Position numbers and translations under genes: made by a program. Of a DNA stretch of 64,000 nucleotides, positions 12,784 to 25,589 are shown piece after piece. The notes below the pieces were generated by a model that saw only the letters and a program-made list of their open reading frames with translations, made no database searches and was not told the DNA's origin. The stretch comes from Rostratula benghalensis (lineage: Eukaryota > Chordata > Aves > Charadriiformes > Rostratulidae): assembly GCA_013399305.1 (NCBI GenBank), contig VXAI01000035.1, positions 5,526,646 to 5,590,645 on the forward strand. The letters are read 5' to 3'. How positions within the stretch are numbered: position 1 is the stretch's first letter; each line of letters begins with the position of its first letter.

Positions 12784-12991
12784 CACAGAATCATGGAATT
12801 GTCAGAGTTGGAAGGGACCTCTAGAGATCATCCAGTCCAAGTTCCCTGCTAAAGCAGGATTGCCCAGAGCACATCACTCAGGACTACATCCAGGTAGTTC
12901 TTGAAGGTCTCCAGAGAAGGGGGCTCCACAACCTCCCTGGGCAGCCTCTTCCAGGGCTCTGTCACCCTCACGGGAAAGATGTTTATTCTTA
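12784..12991 (-). mobile_element. CR1 retrotransposon, 3' end fragment (antisense)
   Basis: On the plus strand this reads as the reverse complement of a CR1 tail: CACAGAATCATGG at the start is the terminal octamer inverted, followed by GTTGGAAGGGACCTCTAGAG, ATCATCCAGTCCAAGT, TCTCCAGAGAAGGGGGCTCC and CTCTTCCAGGGCTCTGTCAC. The element therefore points leftward. It is 5'-truncated near 12991. The subfamily resembles 1075-1242 more than the other copies. Confidence 0.95.
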
Positions 12992-15028
12992 CCTGCACAA
13001 ACAGGAGTAATGGCAGATATGCTACTTCATTTCAGAAATGGCATTTCCCTTGGAAATTCTTCATATTTACAACATATTACAGTTTTTTTCACTGGGATCT
13101 TTGAAGGTTTGGAGAAAATTAGTCTTGAATCTAGAACTAAAATTTGATCTTTTTTGTGTTGCTTCCCATGAGTTGAATTAGCTGGAATTAAGGCAAATAA
13201 TTTCTTGTTGGATTGCTAACAGCACTGAAAATCAAACAGTTTGGGGGTGAACTCCAGAGGAAAATATTTTTCATATCCTGGGTAAAATGAACCAAGAATA
13301 GCTTTAATTCAAAGACAATTTTCAGACCACAAGGTTTTCCTTGACTTCCGACAATAACAATTGTAGAGTATTTTGAAAAGTCAACATGCTATTAAGCTGT
13401 GTCAGTCTGAGAAATAAAAATGTGTAGTAATTCATTCTGAAATCCTTGTAGAAAAATGTTTTAAATTATTTTACTTTTTCCATTGAAACACTTCAGTAAA
13501 TTTTCTAAATTTATTTAGATTTTTAAAGCTTTACTAGTTTAAGTTCATTTTAATAGATCCATGCAACGTATGCCATGTTCACAGTTTCTCAGATTTCTAG
13601 ACAGCAGACTTATAAGCATAAAATTGTTTCTTATTTACCAGTAAAAAGCTTAGATCAAGAGATTGCATTCACAAAAACTCTGTGCAATATGTTACTTGTA
13701 ATTTTTCCTTAGAATGACAAAATTCATTGAGTGGATTTGGGCAAGAGATGACATAAAATAGGTTTTAATAAATTCCTTCTACTCTTAATAGCTCAGAGGC
13801 TATGAAATGGAAACCAGCCATACCATTTATATATTGTGTGCCCTTATGGCAGCTCACACGGTGCCAGCTGGGGTCTTTCCCCTCATACAAATAATCAAAG
13901 GAAAGGCACAAATAAGCTGAAGATATCACTGCCTGGCCCATTCATGAGATATTCCACCATCTGAAGTTGGGTAGAAAGGGACCTGAGTTCTCACAAGTTC
14001 TCAACAGGAGTTAGCGAGAAGATGACAAATCGATGGTATGGTTGGAAGGGACATTTTCAGCCTCTTCAAGGTCCAAAAGTGCAAATTTTATGGGTGATTA
14101 TAGGGCTTTTCAGGCCACCACTAGGATCAAGGCCTCTGAATGAAGGAGGACAACACACTAGAGAAGGCAGTCCAGCAGAATGTAATGACAATAGCAGCAC
14201 TAGACCTAGGCTTGTGAGAGGAAACAAAATGATTACCTCACAAAATAAATATTGCTTAAGCTATTCACTTAAGAAAGAAAAGTTAATGCCTAGGCATCAT
14301 GCCTAAATGTAAGAGATTTATCCTCCTCTTAGAACTGTGCTGCTTCTGCCAGAAGTTCTGCATTACTGCATTAGGTTCTCCTGAGGGACTACACCGCCAT
14401 CTGGTTCAACCTATTGTTCTAAGGACTTCTAGGATGATGTTTAAGTATCTAACCTACATTCTGTATGCAGTTGTGCATACGATTATTTACATGGTTACAC
14501 ACGTGTGGATGCTGTTTACTGAGAAGCGCTGAGGTTTGGGATATGTAAGTGCTCACAAGGCTTCCAACCCAAGGCACAATAGCTCCCCTTACAAAGGAAA
14601 TCCCTAGTCAATGTATGTTTTATTACACTCTTGAAGAATGCTCTTTCTTCTCCAAATCTGATTTGCTTTCACTTATTGTCTGTTGAAACATCTCTTTTTT
14701 TGTAATTCAGAGGGACTTGAAAAACCCGTGGCCAGTAGAAAGACTCTAATGAATTCCATCTTTGGTAGAGAGGGAGAGGCTGCTGCTATAGTCTTTATCC
14801 CAGTATACGATGATATGGGCAAGAGTGGGTATGACTGGAGGTCTGTACCTGAAACAAGCCACCATGGGAGCTGAAGGCCCTTGTGTAGGAAGATGTACTT
14901 GGTAGAGGTGTGCTTGTCTGGAGCACTGAAAGGTCCTGAGAGGGTGTCCTTGTGTGCTGGTGTGAACTGCAGAGTCTCAAGATGAATTTCATTACTGTGG
15001 CAGGATCGCTGCTTTGCTGTCCTTGGTT

Positions 15029-15089
15029 ATAAGTATTAAAGCCAGGGCAGTCCTGGCTTATAAAGAAATAAGTATTAAAGTCCAGGGAG
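15029..15089. repeat. Pair of ~22-bp direct repeats around a small hairpin
   Basis: ATAAGTATTAAAGCCAGGG.. at 15029-15050 recurs as ATAAGTATTAAAGTCCAGGG.. at 15068-15089, a 39-bp period. The first copy runs into a 6-bp-arm hairpin (GCCAGG GCAGT CCTGGC). This looks like a small local duplication. Confidence 0.7.
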
Positions 15090-18000
15090 TACTGAAGTAT
15101 CCCCAGGAGAAGAGCAGATGTTCATATTTCAATGGAAATGGTGCAAAAGCTCATGAAACCCAGATGAAATGGAAAAACATGTGCTGGGACAATATTGTGC
15201 AGGTAGGATTGCTGCTGATGGACCCACATTTTCTCCTCACAAACAACAGTGCCTTTAACAAAGCCCCAACCCATCTTCCACTTGAGAAATCGTGACCATG
15301 CATACAAATGCACAACCAAAACCCATCCATTTGATTAACCTTCCCCTGGCCTCATTCTGTGGGCTTTACTCCTCATCAGTAGGATTCACTTATGCTATGA
15401 AGCTGCAAAAGGTGAGGATGTTCAGTGTCTCCCCGAGCTGAGACTTGAGCCTGGGAATCCAAGTTGACTTTCCTCTCCTGACATATGACTGCTTTCAGCT
15501 ACCTATAATTGCACTTTAATTATTTGCAATTTAACTGGAGTCGAGGAGTTGCTACTTCACAGGGCAAAGTACTTGTATTTGGATCCTGGCTGGGGCCACA
15601 GTCGCTTGTAGTGGATTTATCCCTCCAGGTGGAGAGTCCCTGGGGTGGCCCTTTGGAGGTCTGGACAACATGTGTCTGTACCCAGTACATTCTTTAGGCA
15701 TTCAGGCAGACTTTGCTTTCAGCTTGAAACTGGTGGTATAGGAACATCATCCAGAGCCAGGGCATATAAACATTATCTACAGCCAGGATGGGAGTGCACT
15801 AACGATCTGTGTGTGCATGTGTGTGCACACAGGCTGGAAAAGCATTGCTCCATCCACAGATGGCTCTGAGGGGAGCAACCACAAGACTGTGGAGAACCTC
15901 TTAATGCTGTGGGCTAGGGCTTTACGAGCAAAAGAAAAGCCCCATGAAAGCAAACAGCCCCTGGTGTAATGATCTGCTGCTCGTGTTCTGTGAATGGGGG
16001 TGTAGGAGTAGGACAAGGATGCTGGAAAAAGGCGGGGTGGATATAGAGCTGTTTAGCATGCCCAGTAGCTGGGGGTCTTTTTCCTGTCATGGTTCAGTCA
16101 AGCACAACCTCAGGTTTCAACGGCTGGTTAGCCACATCCATTCCAGGGCTTATTTTATATATTTTATTTTTATTGTTGTTGTTGTTTTGAAACCAGGAGG
16201 GCTGCAGTGGTTTCCAGTGTACTACATCTCTGCAGACCTTGTGAGCCTCTTCTGTGTGAAGTGGAAAGGAAGGAGAAAGACACACTTGAAATACAAAATG
16301 GGGAAAAAACGAGAGCTGGTATTTGCTGAGAAATGCTCCCCACAATGCTGAAGTTGCATAAGTGCCGTCTTTGTTTCAATCAAAAATCTGCTTTTTGGGT
16401 TGAAACAAGGCCACCACTAACAAGGCCAGGAAAGAAATTTCCTAATGGTTCGAAGTGAATTGCGGATTTTGATGGAGCATTTGATTCTGGGTATGGTTCA
16501 TATAGCTGAAGAAACAGAAATACAGTCCCTCCACATCAGCCAATACATACAAAAATGCCACAGCGTAGACACAGGCCAGGCACCCTCGCCACATGGCTAA
16601 TGGATTTGAAGGGGAACCCTGTTCCACTATAAGCAGAGGAAATGATGAAGTGACAGATAAGGGAACTCAAAGTCAACGACACAAGGTATTTTTGCAGCAT
16701 TTGGGATGGATTTTATGGTGAGATGGATTGATTACAGGCACTGCTATTGGGCCATACAAATCCTCGATGGCAGTGAACCAGCCCAGGCTGAATTTGGCTT
16801 AAAAAGTGCATTATACAATCCTCTGAAGTTGCATGGAGTGTGTTTTCCTATCTGAGGTTTTCCCCCCTTTAATTCCTTCATTTCCTTGGTCAGTTCCTGA
16901 AACATTCCCTTTTTTCTCTTCTAACATTCATCAACCTGAGAACCAGTTCGGGAGCAATGGACAGCCAGTACTGGTGAGCCTGATGGTGTTTCTGCTGTAT
17001 TTCTGTGTCTCAGAGCACCCTGCTGAAGTTCCAGGAGAGAAGCAGATCAAGTTGCTTGCCACAAAGCACAAGTGCTACATTGGGCAAAATCATTATTCAG
17101 CCTCAACACCTTCTCTAGCCGTGGACCCATCCTCCATCCACTGTGTCCCTTGAGCAAACCACGTCTCTCATTAATCCAGAGCCACTTCTCCAAAATGGGT
17201 GTGATTCTCCTGTCGAAGTCTTAGCCCATAACAGCTGGGTCAGATCCCACCCAGCCATCAGACAGGAGCTGGTGGTAAATATCCAGCATGTAAGTGCAGT
17301 GACCTTTTCCCACGTGTTTCTGGCTGGTTTGGGGCAGACAGGCATTTTGGGAACTTCCTGAGTTGGAGGCTACATCTGCAACAGAGAGCTCAGGCCAGCC
17401 CCGATAGTAAAAAAAAAAACTAGACAACTTTATCCTGAAGTGTCTCTGAGTATTCCAGGTTGGCTTTCCTGGCAGCTGCTCATCAAATTACACCACCTGA
17501 AAACAATGAAGCCCAAAAGGAAAGAAGGGAGAGAGAGAGCAGAAAACCACACTACCCATCGCTTTCATAAGCAACTCACCTTTTCTTCCTGTAGCACTGG
17601 TTCTTTCTGTCCCAGGTAATTGAATTTGACACATTAGAGCCATGCTAACCTTTGGCCTTCAAGACATCTCTCATATTGTGGCCAATTATTTTTCAGCAAG
17701 GCAAATACCATCTGTACGTACACTAGTGACGATAAAATCATATGGGCCATCAGTTCCCGTGCTTCAGGCAGAAGCTCACAATGGTTGAGGTCAGGAAGAA
17801 ATCACACCACTTGTAGTAGATTGAGGCTTTGACATCTCCTCCTGTAACATCTGGAAACTGCAACTGCTGGAAGCGGGATAACAACCCTGCTGGGCCAAAT
17901 CCTGCCATGGTCAAGAGCGGATGTTCAAGAGGCTTTTCCACTACAGACTTTTTTTGTGGTACTTACCACTTTGTTTTCCCCCCTCACGAAATGAAGTCTA

Positions 18001-20377
18001 CGTGATTGGCACTGATTACTTTTCATCCTCAGCTGTGCGGGCAATTGTAGCAAGAGTAGGTCAAACAAGGAATGTGTGGCAGAGCCAGAAATTAAAACCC
18101 AGCTGCATTGCCCCAGTCACAGGCAAAAGAGCCAAGCCCAGCTTTTCGTCTCACAAAAAAAAAAATAGCCATCTTAATTGAGAGCAGCCCAGAGGGGTTT
18201 CCATGGGTGGCAGATGAATGATTCAATGTGTGTCCCCAGTGCATAGATTTTCTGGACCGTGAAGCCAAAAACTGAGGATTCCCTGTTGCTTCTACTTTCT
18301 TCTGTGAAGCTTTGTGCAAATTTCTGCCTCAGTCTCCTCACCTAATACAAAGTCTGATGGTCTTTCCCTTCTTTGCTTAGTAAATTGAGTCTCTGCTTGA
18401 AAACTACTGAAACTTGCTAGGTTTGTACTTTCCTTAGGGGTGGCATAGTGTGATTTGCTTGCTTGGTTTATTGCAAGGCAAGAACCATGCCTCTTCCTCT
18501 CCCAGCTTTGTGTCCTGGCAGGTTCTGCCATGGCCAGGAGGAGCATCATTGCATCATCAGCCACGCCAGTGGCTTCTCTTGGACAAAGCCAGGTGGATTC
18601 ATGGGCTTCTGCCTGCCTCTCATGACTGCCCTCGGATGACATTGGCACATTTCTTTCCCTTAATCACATAGAAAGGACTTGACAGTCTGTATTACAGCTT
18701 TACAAGAACACAAGCTTGCAGGGAATTTTATGGATGAAATAAATCTCTTTAAATGAATGCCAAGACTCTAGGACACTTGAGATTTGGGATTTCAGTGTGT
18801 ATATATTTATTTGTATATATTTATATGGTTCTCCACATGCCTCCCTCTGTGGAATAGTAATGATCCTGCAGATTCTCTGCTCTCATGACCACCATGAAAT
18901 GTTGATACATTAAACTGCCTGAGTGAGATGCTGATGCCCTCCATCTTCTCCTCTGGGGAGGGAATACAACGAACCTAAACTTAATGGGGCAGCCAGCTGG
19001 TGTGCTGGTGTGAAGCCATTGCTTCCCCAAGGAGTGAAGGTTACAGGACTAATGAGCATCCAGCAGCAAAAAGTGGATCTAAGACTTTCTGGGTGGTAAT
19101 ATTAACACTTTGGTAATGGCTTAGAGGAAAGCCCTAAGTCATTTTGGACCTGGCTTCTGCCTGGTCGAGAAACCACGGAGCTCAGATGAACGTTGTTCCA
19201 GCTGGAACAGAGCCTCCAAAATGCTCTGTCTTGGAAAGAAAGAGAGGCAAAAGAGAGAAGTGAACACAGACAACAGGGAAGGAAAGATGGAAATATCAGA
19301 AGACTCGAAGAGAGGCATGAACCTCTAAATGCTGCTGAGCCACCCCTTTCACCTTGAGTTGTTCTCAAGAGAAAATGGGAGGGAACCCGAAGTTGTGCTT
19401 GTGCCTTCATAAAAGTTCCCGAAGGGCAAATCTTCACATACAGACACAAAGACACACATGCACATTTCCAGATCCCTGTCTTGCACAATTCACGTGCTCA
19501 GGAATGTCTTGCAGGGCCGTGCTGTCAGCCTTTCCAACAAAGACGGTTAATATTCCTACACTTACCCAGCAGCCTGGATATAGCTAGGAGAACACGTTTT
19601 TGTTTAAACAGCAAAACAAGCGAATAGGTTCCTCATTCCTTCCCTCCTCCTGTCTGCAATTCAAGTGGACTCCTAGTCCTGGTGTATTATTCCTGGCTGA
19701 GAGGGAAAGTTTATATGAGTCCCTCGTTAGGGTTCTTGGCAGCTCATCACACTATTCCTGTAATACTGCAGTACAGGTCTGGCCAGGGAGCAAAGCGCAA
19801 AAGAAGATGGGAATTTGGGAGAACCAAGAAATGCTTCAGGTCAGGAGCAACATACCATATGGGGAGATGGAGATGTGGAGGTGGGGCGAACAGATGTGCT
19901 CCTTCAAGCCTGTATCCAGTTCATGCCCTGGGCTGGGGAGAAGAGCACAGAATGAGGAGAAGACATCAATCACTGCTTGAAATGAATTGACCAGATAAAC
20001 CTTTTTCTGCGTATGTCCATTTTCAAATGTGCAGGTCCTCAGGGGAAAAAAGTAAATAAATGACAGGAGGCAAGTTGTTGCCACTTGTAGAAGACTTGCA
20101 GTACTAGGCTTTGGGTAGAGCCAAGGAGTTAGGTTTGACCTTGTCGAAGTCTCTTCTACCAAGAGAGGGGAAGAGACTGGGCAAGATGTATGTCTTCCAC
20201 CAGATGAGATTTTTCAGGGAAGATTAGGCATGCATCTGCCAAGAACTGGCTTATTTTCTGCAATTCCATATTAGACCTAAAGAGATCTCTGCATTACAGA
20301 TCCCAGGAGATCACCTGTAGGCTGGCAGCAGACATCATGGTAGTGGTTACCACAACAGCAGAAGACTGCTTAGGTGA

Positions 20378-20405
20378 TGTTAGGGTTACCTTGGTAACCC
20401 TAACA
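20378..20405. promoter_or_regulatory. Perfect inverted repeat holding an RFX-type X-box motif
   Basis: Two 13-bp arms (20378-20390 and 20393-20405) are perfect reverse complements around a 2-nt TT spacer. The core 14-mer at 20385-20398, GTTACCTTGGTAAC, satisfies the published RFX-family X-box pattern GTNRCC(N0-3)RGYAAC in both half-sites. Another GTTACC half-site lies about 40 bp upstream, within GTGGTTACCAC. RFX factors act at promoters and enhancers of ciliary, MHC class II and other genes. Binding here is inference; motif and symmetry are direct observation. Confidence 0.45.
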
Positions 20406-21576
20406 GACCATTCTTTACCATCCCAGATGATTCAGCTGAGGTGAGGTAGACTGCCTGAATGCTTAAACCGTTCACACTAGACAGACATCAGTTTTCTATG
20501 CTCAGCCTGAAGCACTGATTGAGGCTGCTTAAGCTCTCCTCTTCCACTGTTAGAGCTTCTACAAAAGCTCTGGATCAAAAATAACATCTAGGCAATTGTA
20601 TGTGTATGGGGGAGGAAATCCTTCCTGATCCTGAAGACATCTAAAGTCCTGAAACAGAAGGGTTTCATTATATCCATTCCCTCCAAGCAGGGCCAGGATT
20701 AAGACAGACTATGTCAGAGTGAGTCCAAATAACCCCATTCTCCGCAGCCCCGTGAACGATGAGAAGGAAAACATGGCCGTTTGAATCACAAGAGGGGCCA
20801 CTATGATCATCCAACCTGATGCACTAAAGCTAGTTTGAAATGTGCATTTTTGAGAAGATTGTAGAATGCTTTGGAAGAGACCTTAAGTATATCTGCTCCC
20901 TGGAATATTTTTTTTTAATGTTAAATATATAAGACGGTAACTCCCTGGCCATTCAGATTAGCTTCACGTTTCATAAAGAACGCAGATTTGAGACATTTTC
21001 TCCAAGAAATGTTGCTCTGTATATATACTGGCTTAATTGTCATAATCCAAAATCACTTCTGTGATTGCAACTGTGAAGAATCTGGCCCTGGCTTTGGTGC
21101 ACACCAAGTTTCTGCTCTCAGCACAAACAGCAATGAGATTCTGCAATTAGGGGCAACCACTGAATTTGGGAAATGTTGCCAGCAAAGGTCTTAAAACTTC
21201 AGCTCTCTACCACCCAAACATCTACTCCGTGTCTTTGGAAATGTTGCTCGACATTCTGAATGTCTGTTCTATAAGGGAGGTTTGCCTGTGAGCTTGTGTG
21301 GCTTTCATAGTAATTAATTTTAGTACAACCACCCCTGTGTATTTGCAGAGCTGTAAAAATACGGTCAGATCATAAGTGTTTGATTCTGTCTTTGGATGAA
21401 CGCTGAAGCCAGCACATAAGGGAATAAATGAATGTTGGGTGGGCTCTGTGCAATCTTTCATCCTTGTACAAGATGCAGCATGAATATTGAGTAGTGAAAG
21501 GAAAGGCTTCTCCCCTCCAAATTTAGTGATTTCAGGTGTTGTCATCAAGAACCATGGCTGGGGCATGAAGAGTTAA

Positions 21577-21665
21577 TCCTTCCTTCCTTCCTTCCTTCCT
21601 TCCTTCCTTCCTTCCTTCCTTCCTTCCTTCCTTCCTTCCTTCCTTCCTTCCTTCCTTCCTTCCTC
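21577..21665. repeat. Perfect CCTT tetranucleotide microsatellite
   Basis: 89 nt of uninterrupted pyrimidine, of which 87 nt (21578-21664) are a perfect CCTT/TTCC repeat of nearly 22 units. Its right edge is where the CR1 fragment at 21665-21807 begins. The absence of interruptions implies high mutability and probable length polymorphism. Assembled length may not equal true length. Confidence 0.97.
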
Positions 21666-21807
21666 ACCATCCTTGGAGGTATTCAAAAGACAGGTAGACG
21701 TGGTGCTTAGGGAGATGGTTTCACAATGTTTTTGGCAGTGTTAGGTTAGTGCTTAGACTTGATGAGTTGATCAAAGGTCCCTTCCAACCTAGATGATTCT
21801 ATGATTC
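21665..21807 (+). mobile_element. CR1 retrotransposon, very short 3' end
   Basis: Starts directly at the microsatellite with CACCATCCTTGGAGGTATTC, then CAGGTAGACGTGGTGCTTAG, GCAGTGTTAGGTTAGTGCTT, CTTGATGAGTTGATCAAAGG, CCCTTCCAACCTAGATGATT and terminal ATTCTATGATTC. It is the same subfamily as 27122, 34725 and 42740, with only the last roughly 140 bp retained. The ORF2 frame is too short to assess. Confidence 0.93.
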
Positions 21808-24525
21808 CTGCTGCCACATTAGCACAGCCCATGGTCCTACCAGGGCTGTTTGAAACTCTGGGAAACAACCTGATGATCTGAGACTTGCAAAGGAGCAAAC
21901 CCAGGGCTAGCTGCATCCCAACATGGCAGCTCAGCAATTCTGGGAGTGACAACCAAGCAGTTTACAAGGTTGAGTCTCAGCAATTCTCAAAGTGATGACC
22001 CACATCAGCTCGATTCTTGAAGGCACAGTTCCTACTGAGTGACCACATCCTCCTTTTCCACTGTGGAACCTCCTTTTCCATGGTTTACCATCCTGGAGCA
22101 GGATTATGGGAATACAAGACCGACAGAAATCTCTGTCACTGCAGGCAGGCTCCTGATTTTTTTAGCAAACAGACTAATTATTTTACCCTAATTGCTATTA
22201 AAGGCATTATTACTGTTTAAGCATGTATGATCTGTAATTATGCCATTAGGATAATAATGAGACTAATAATAGGCACTACAACATTACCTTCTCCCCTGTC
22301 ATACCCAGGCAAGAGAAACAAGGCAGGTCTGGGTAAAAGACGAGTGAAAGAACAAATCTGGCTCTCTCCCCCTTCCTCTCCAAAGTTCTGTGTTGCAGGC
22401 ACCTCATGCTGAGCTTGGATTTTCCACCCTAAATCCCATTAAGCCCCTGATCCCTCTAGCAGGGAGCAGTGATGACACTGTACCCCAGGGCAGCAGAGCG
22501 GAGGCTGGAAGCTTCAGGCCCAGGGTATTAAATCAAAGCTTTCTTACTGGGTTTAGGTAAACCGTATGGGCACTCTTCCCTTTTGTTCACCAACAGGCCT
22601 GAGGGGCCCAACACTCAGTTATTTTACTGGACTGAGAGTACAAAAAAGATTTATAAAAGAACTAATTGTAGCCATATTAATAATACATCTGGAGAATATG
22701 TCATTAATAAAGGGACTGAATACCTTTGTAGTGGTGCTCTTGCCCACGTGAAAATTTCTCTGTTGCCTTTCTTCATCTGAGGACAGTTAATGCATTTGAA
22801 ATAAATATTAAAATATGACCTGCTAGGAGACAGAAGTGTGGAAATTGCAAGCATCCCAGCTACTTTACTGCAGCCACGGGTGGTCATGAGTTAAAACCCC
22901 AAATTACACCTCTGGCTCAGCCAAGGACTTGAAGCCCTCTCTGGAGAAAGTCATGTCCATAGCTGCTGACCACACTTAAGAGGTTGTTTTAGGGCATTCC
23001 AAATGAAGAGCCAAATCCTGCATTACTGAGCTCTGCAAGAATCTTGGGATGTCATGCTTGGATGGACTATTGGTCCTACACTTGATGATGGGCTCCATCT
23101 CCCAGATGAAGGAGGCTCCAGCAACTGCATGCCACATGCCCATTTACATTCAGTCCACTTGGAAAGGACAGATGATGTTAAGTTGAATCTGGGAAGGTCT
23201 GAAGCTAATGATCCAGGAAGTTTAGTTGTTCCAAAGACAGACAAGGCTTAGACCCAGGGAGAGATCTAAACTCAGTGATGATGAGGAGTGAGGTGGGACT
23301 GACATTTCAGGCTCCTTTGCACTGGTAGCCAGGCTTCTTTTGCAAAAATTTATTGGGAACTGTGATGGGGTATCTGATGGAATACTGGCATATTCCACAT
23401 CTCCAAAAAAACTTTCTGTCCTACAAGATAACTGTAGCCAACACCGCTTCCTGACTCCTGATGGATCACTGGGTGGGAGGGTTGTCTGTCCAGACAGCTA
23501 TACCGCATGTGGGTGTATTTGATGTGCTGCCACCAAGTGCCTTCTGATCAGAAGCCAGCTGGGGATCTATAGAGTAGATTTGGCTTTATTTTCTAAGGCT
23601 TCATTAACAACAAGTCTGGCTTTTGCTAGAGCTGGACCATGCCTCCAGCTGGACGTGGGAGAAAGCAAAAACACAGGTGACGATGGTGACAAGACAGGAG
23701 TTATTTCAGGACAGACTTCCCTTGGAGCAACTTGTCTTTCTGAAGTCTGTAGTTACGGGGGGAGAGAACTGCATGTCAGCTACCAACACAGCAAAGGCTT
23801 GAGCTTGAGTCTCCTTGGGCTGTAGCCAGGCTGGCTGGAGAGGATCCATGCATAAGGAAAAGGTGGAAATCCCCGTAGCAACGCAGCAGAGTTCAGCTTG
23901 GAAGGCATCTCCAGAGGTGTCTTGGCCAATCTGTCAATGCAAGCAGGACCAGCTCTGAAGTTAACCCTTCTACGTGCTCCCTTGAGCAACAGAGACAATC
24001 CTGGTCCAAGTAAGCTGTGATATCTTTCACACAGGGGACATGTGGTAGCTCTGTGTGTTTGAAGAGGAATGGGTTTGGGAGTGCTCTAAGGCACAGCTGA
24101 GCTGGCTAGTCCCAGCACCATGGCTGTACAACTGCAAAGAGGTCATCTCTGGGCTGGAGTAGCTGCAGCTGGAAGGGAAAGCACAGCCTTTGGGACCACC
24201 CTTGCCCTCCAAAGTTAAACCACCAACACAGAAAGCAGATGTGAAAGGGGAAAAGAGAACATGTACAAAGTTCATGAGAGAGTTGGGAACAGAAAAACAC
24301 GTAGGTTCTGAGACTCATCGGCCAGGAATTATCCAGTAGGCAAGGTTATTTCTCCCATGTGGCAGGGTCTGGCCATTCTTTTCTCCATGAATGCTGCCCT
24401 GATGTCCTCCTTCCCCATGCCCAGATGCACTTTAATGCCCAGCTTGATGCCTTCAGTCAACAGGCCTCCAGGCAAAGAGAAGGTGTTTCTGCTCTCATCT
24501 TATGCTCTAAAAGGTGGTTGTTGTG

Positions 24526-24541
24526 TTTTTTTTTTTTTTTT
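24526..24541. repeat. Poly-T run (T16)
   Basis: Sixteen T after GTTGTTGTG. No adjacent retroposed body recognised. Confidence 0.9.
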
Positions 24542-25546
24542 GAGGAAGAGGCTAACAAGGTGGAACAAGGAAATCAGGAGGCATGAGAGAGTGTAACCCG
24601 GGACAGTTCAGGGCTGGGCTCAGCAGAAGTGGTTTCTGAGGCTGTCGAGGTATAGGCATGTTGTCCTGACCTCCTGTGCTTCAGTTTCCCCGTCTCTAAA
24701 AGGATGTTATTTTTGTGTGTGCTTCTTCACACCATGCTGGGACCTTGCATTTCATGGCATTCAGGACCTGTCAGCTCTCCTGCAGTTCAAACCATTGCTG
24801 GTCCCTGGGCAGCAGAAGCAAGGAGGGGGATCTAATAAAGCTTGGTGTTGACATGCACTTGGTGATTCAGCTGTCAGATAGAGATTAGCAGCAACACAGC
24901 TGGATAAAAGCATGGACAGGCATTTCCCTGCAAGAGGAATGACTTTGGACTTAGGGAGCAGAGCTAGGGTACAGCAGGGACAACCAATGTTCCTGCAAAT
25001 GGAGAGGAGAGGGCACGTTTTTGTTGGTCAGTTCTGTGCTGGCTGTCTTTGGGAGGGCAGGTTTGTGCCTCCAGTGCCATTTCCAGCAGAGCCCACATGT
25101 TTCTTTTCCACAATGGAGATGAGACAAACCATTGAAATGCACATATTTTGTCAGGCTGGCACCGTCTGATCAGAGCAAGAACCATCTCTGCTGGCAGCAC
25201 TTTCCTCATGCCCACATGCTGCTGCTGTTGTCCCTAAACACGAGTGTCACTTGGGACGATGTGGGATGGCCACAGTCAGAAGTGAAAGTCCCTTCTCCTC
25301 AAAATCTGGTAGCATGTTATGAGGCAAGCTGATGGAAAACTTACTCTATTACTGGTAGAGATGAGACATCAGGAACTGATTGTCTACAGGGATACAAAAT
25401 GGTAATACAGGTGGTTAGGGGGTTTTATTTATTTTTTCCTAGCCATGTCCTGGTTTTCTGTAACATGTATTCTGCACTGAGCAGCACTCACCCGAGCCCT
25501 TCCTGGTAGCTGGGCTCTGAACATCACACTCAGCAAACACAGAAAT

Positions 25547-25589
25547 CGCCGGCGGTGCTGGGCGACCCTCGCTCCGGCTTGACCTGCCG
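25547..25589. other. Short CpG-dense, GC-rich patch
   Basis: About seven CpG in 43 bp, including CGCCGGCGG and CTCGCTCCGG, inside AT-richer DNA. It is too short for a CpG island. Candidate regulatory patch or chance. Confidence 0.35.

Larger units (their letters stand above)
12992..21576. other. Long non-coding stretch, no CR1 tail, no gene recognised
   Basis: About 8.6 kb without a gene or recognisable CR1 tail. The 13,100-13,850 part is notably AT-rich and of high complexity. Minor structures are a TTG/T-rich patch at about 16170-16187, direct repeats at 15029-15089, an AT patch near 18795-18826 and the X-box inverted repeat at 20378-20405. Around 20,600-20,830, phrases such as GGAGGAAATCCTTCCTGA and ATGATCATCCAACCTGATGC faintly recall an ancient amniote LINE, but not enough to annotate. 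Confidence 0.5.

Noticed and set aside
14030..14070. GGTATGGTTGGAAGGGACATTTTC, similar to an inverted CR1 end
   Set aside because: Only about 20 bp match; the rest of the expected CR1 sequence is absent.
20600..20830. Phrases such as GGAAATCCTTCCTGA and ATGATCATCCAACCTGATG, suggestive of an ancient amniote LINE
   Set aside because: Matches are short and from memory; a profile search would be needed to claim an element.
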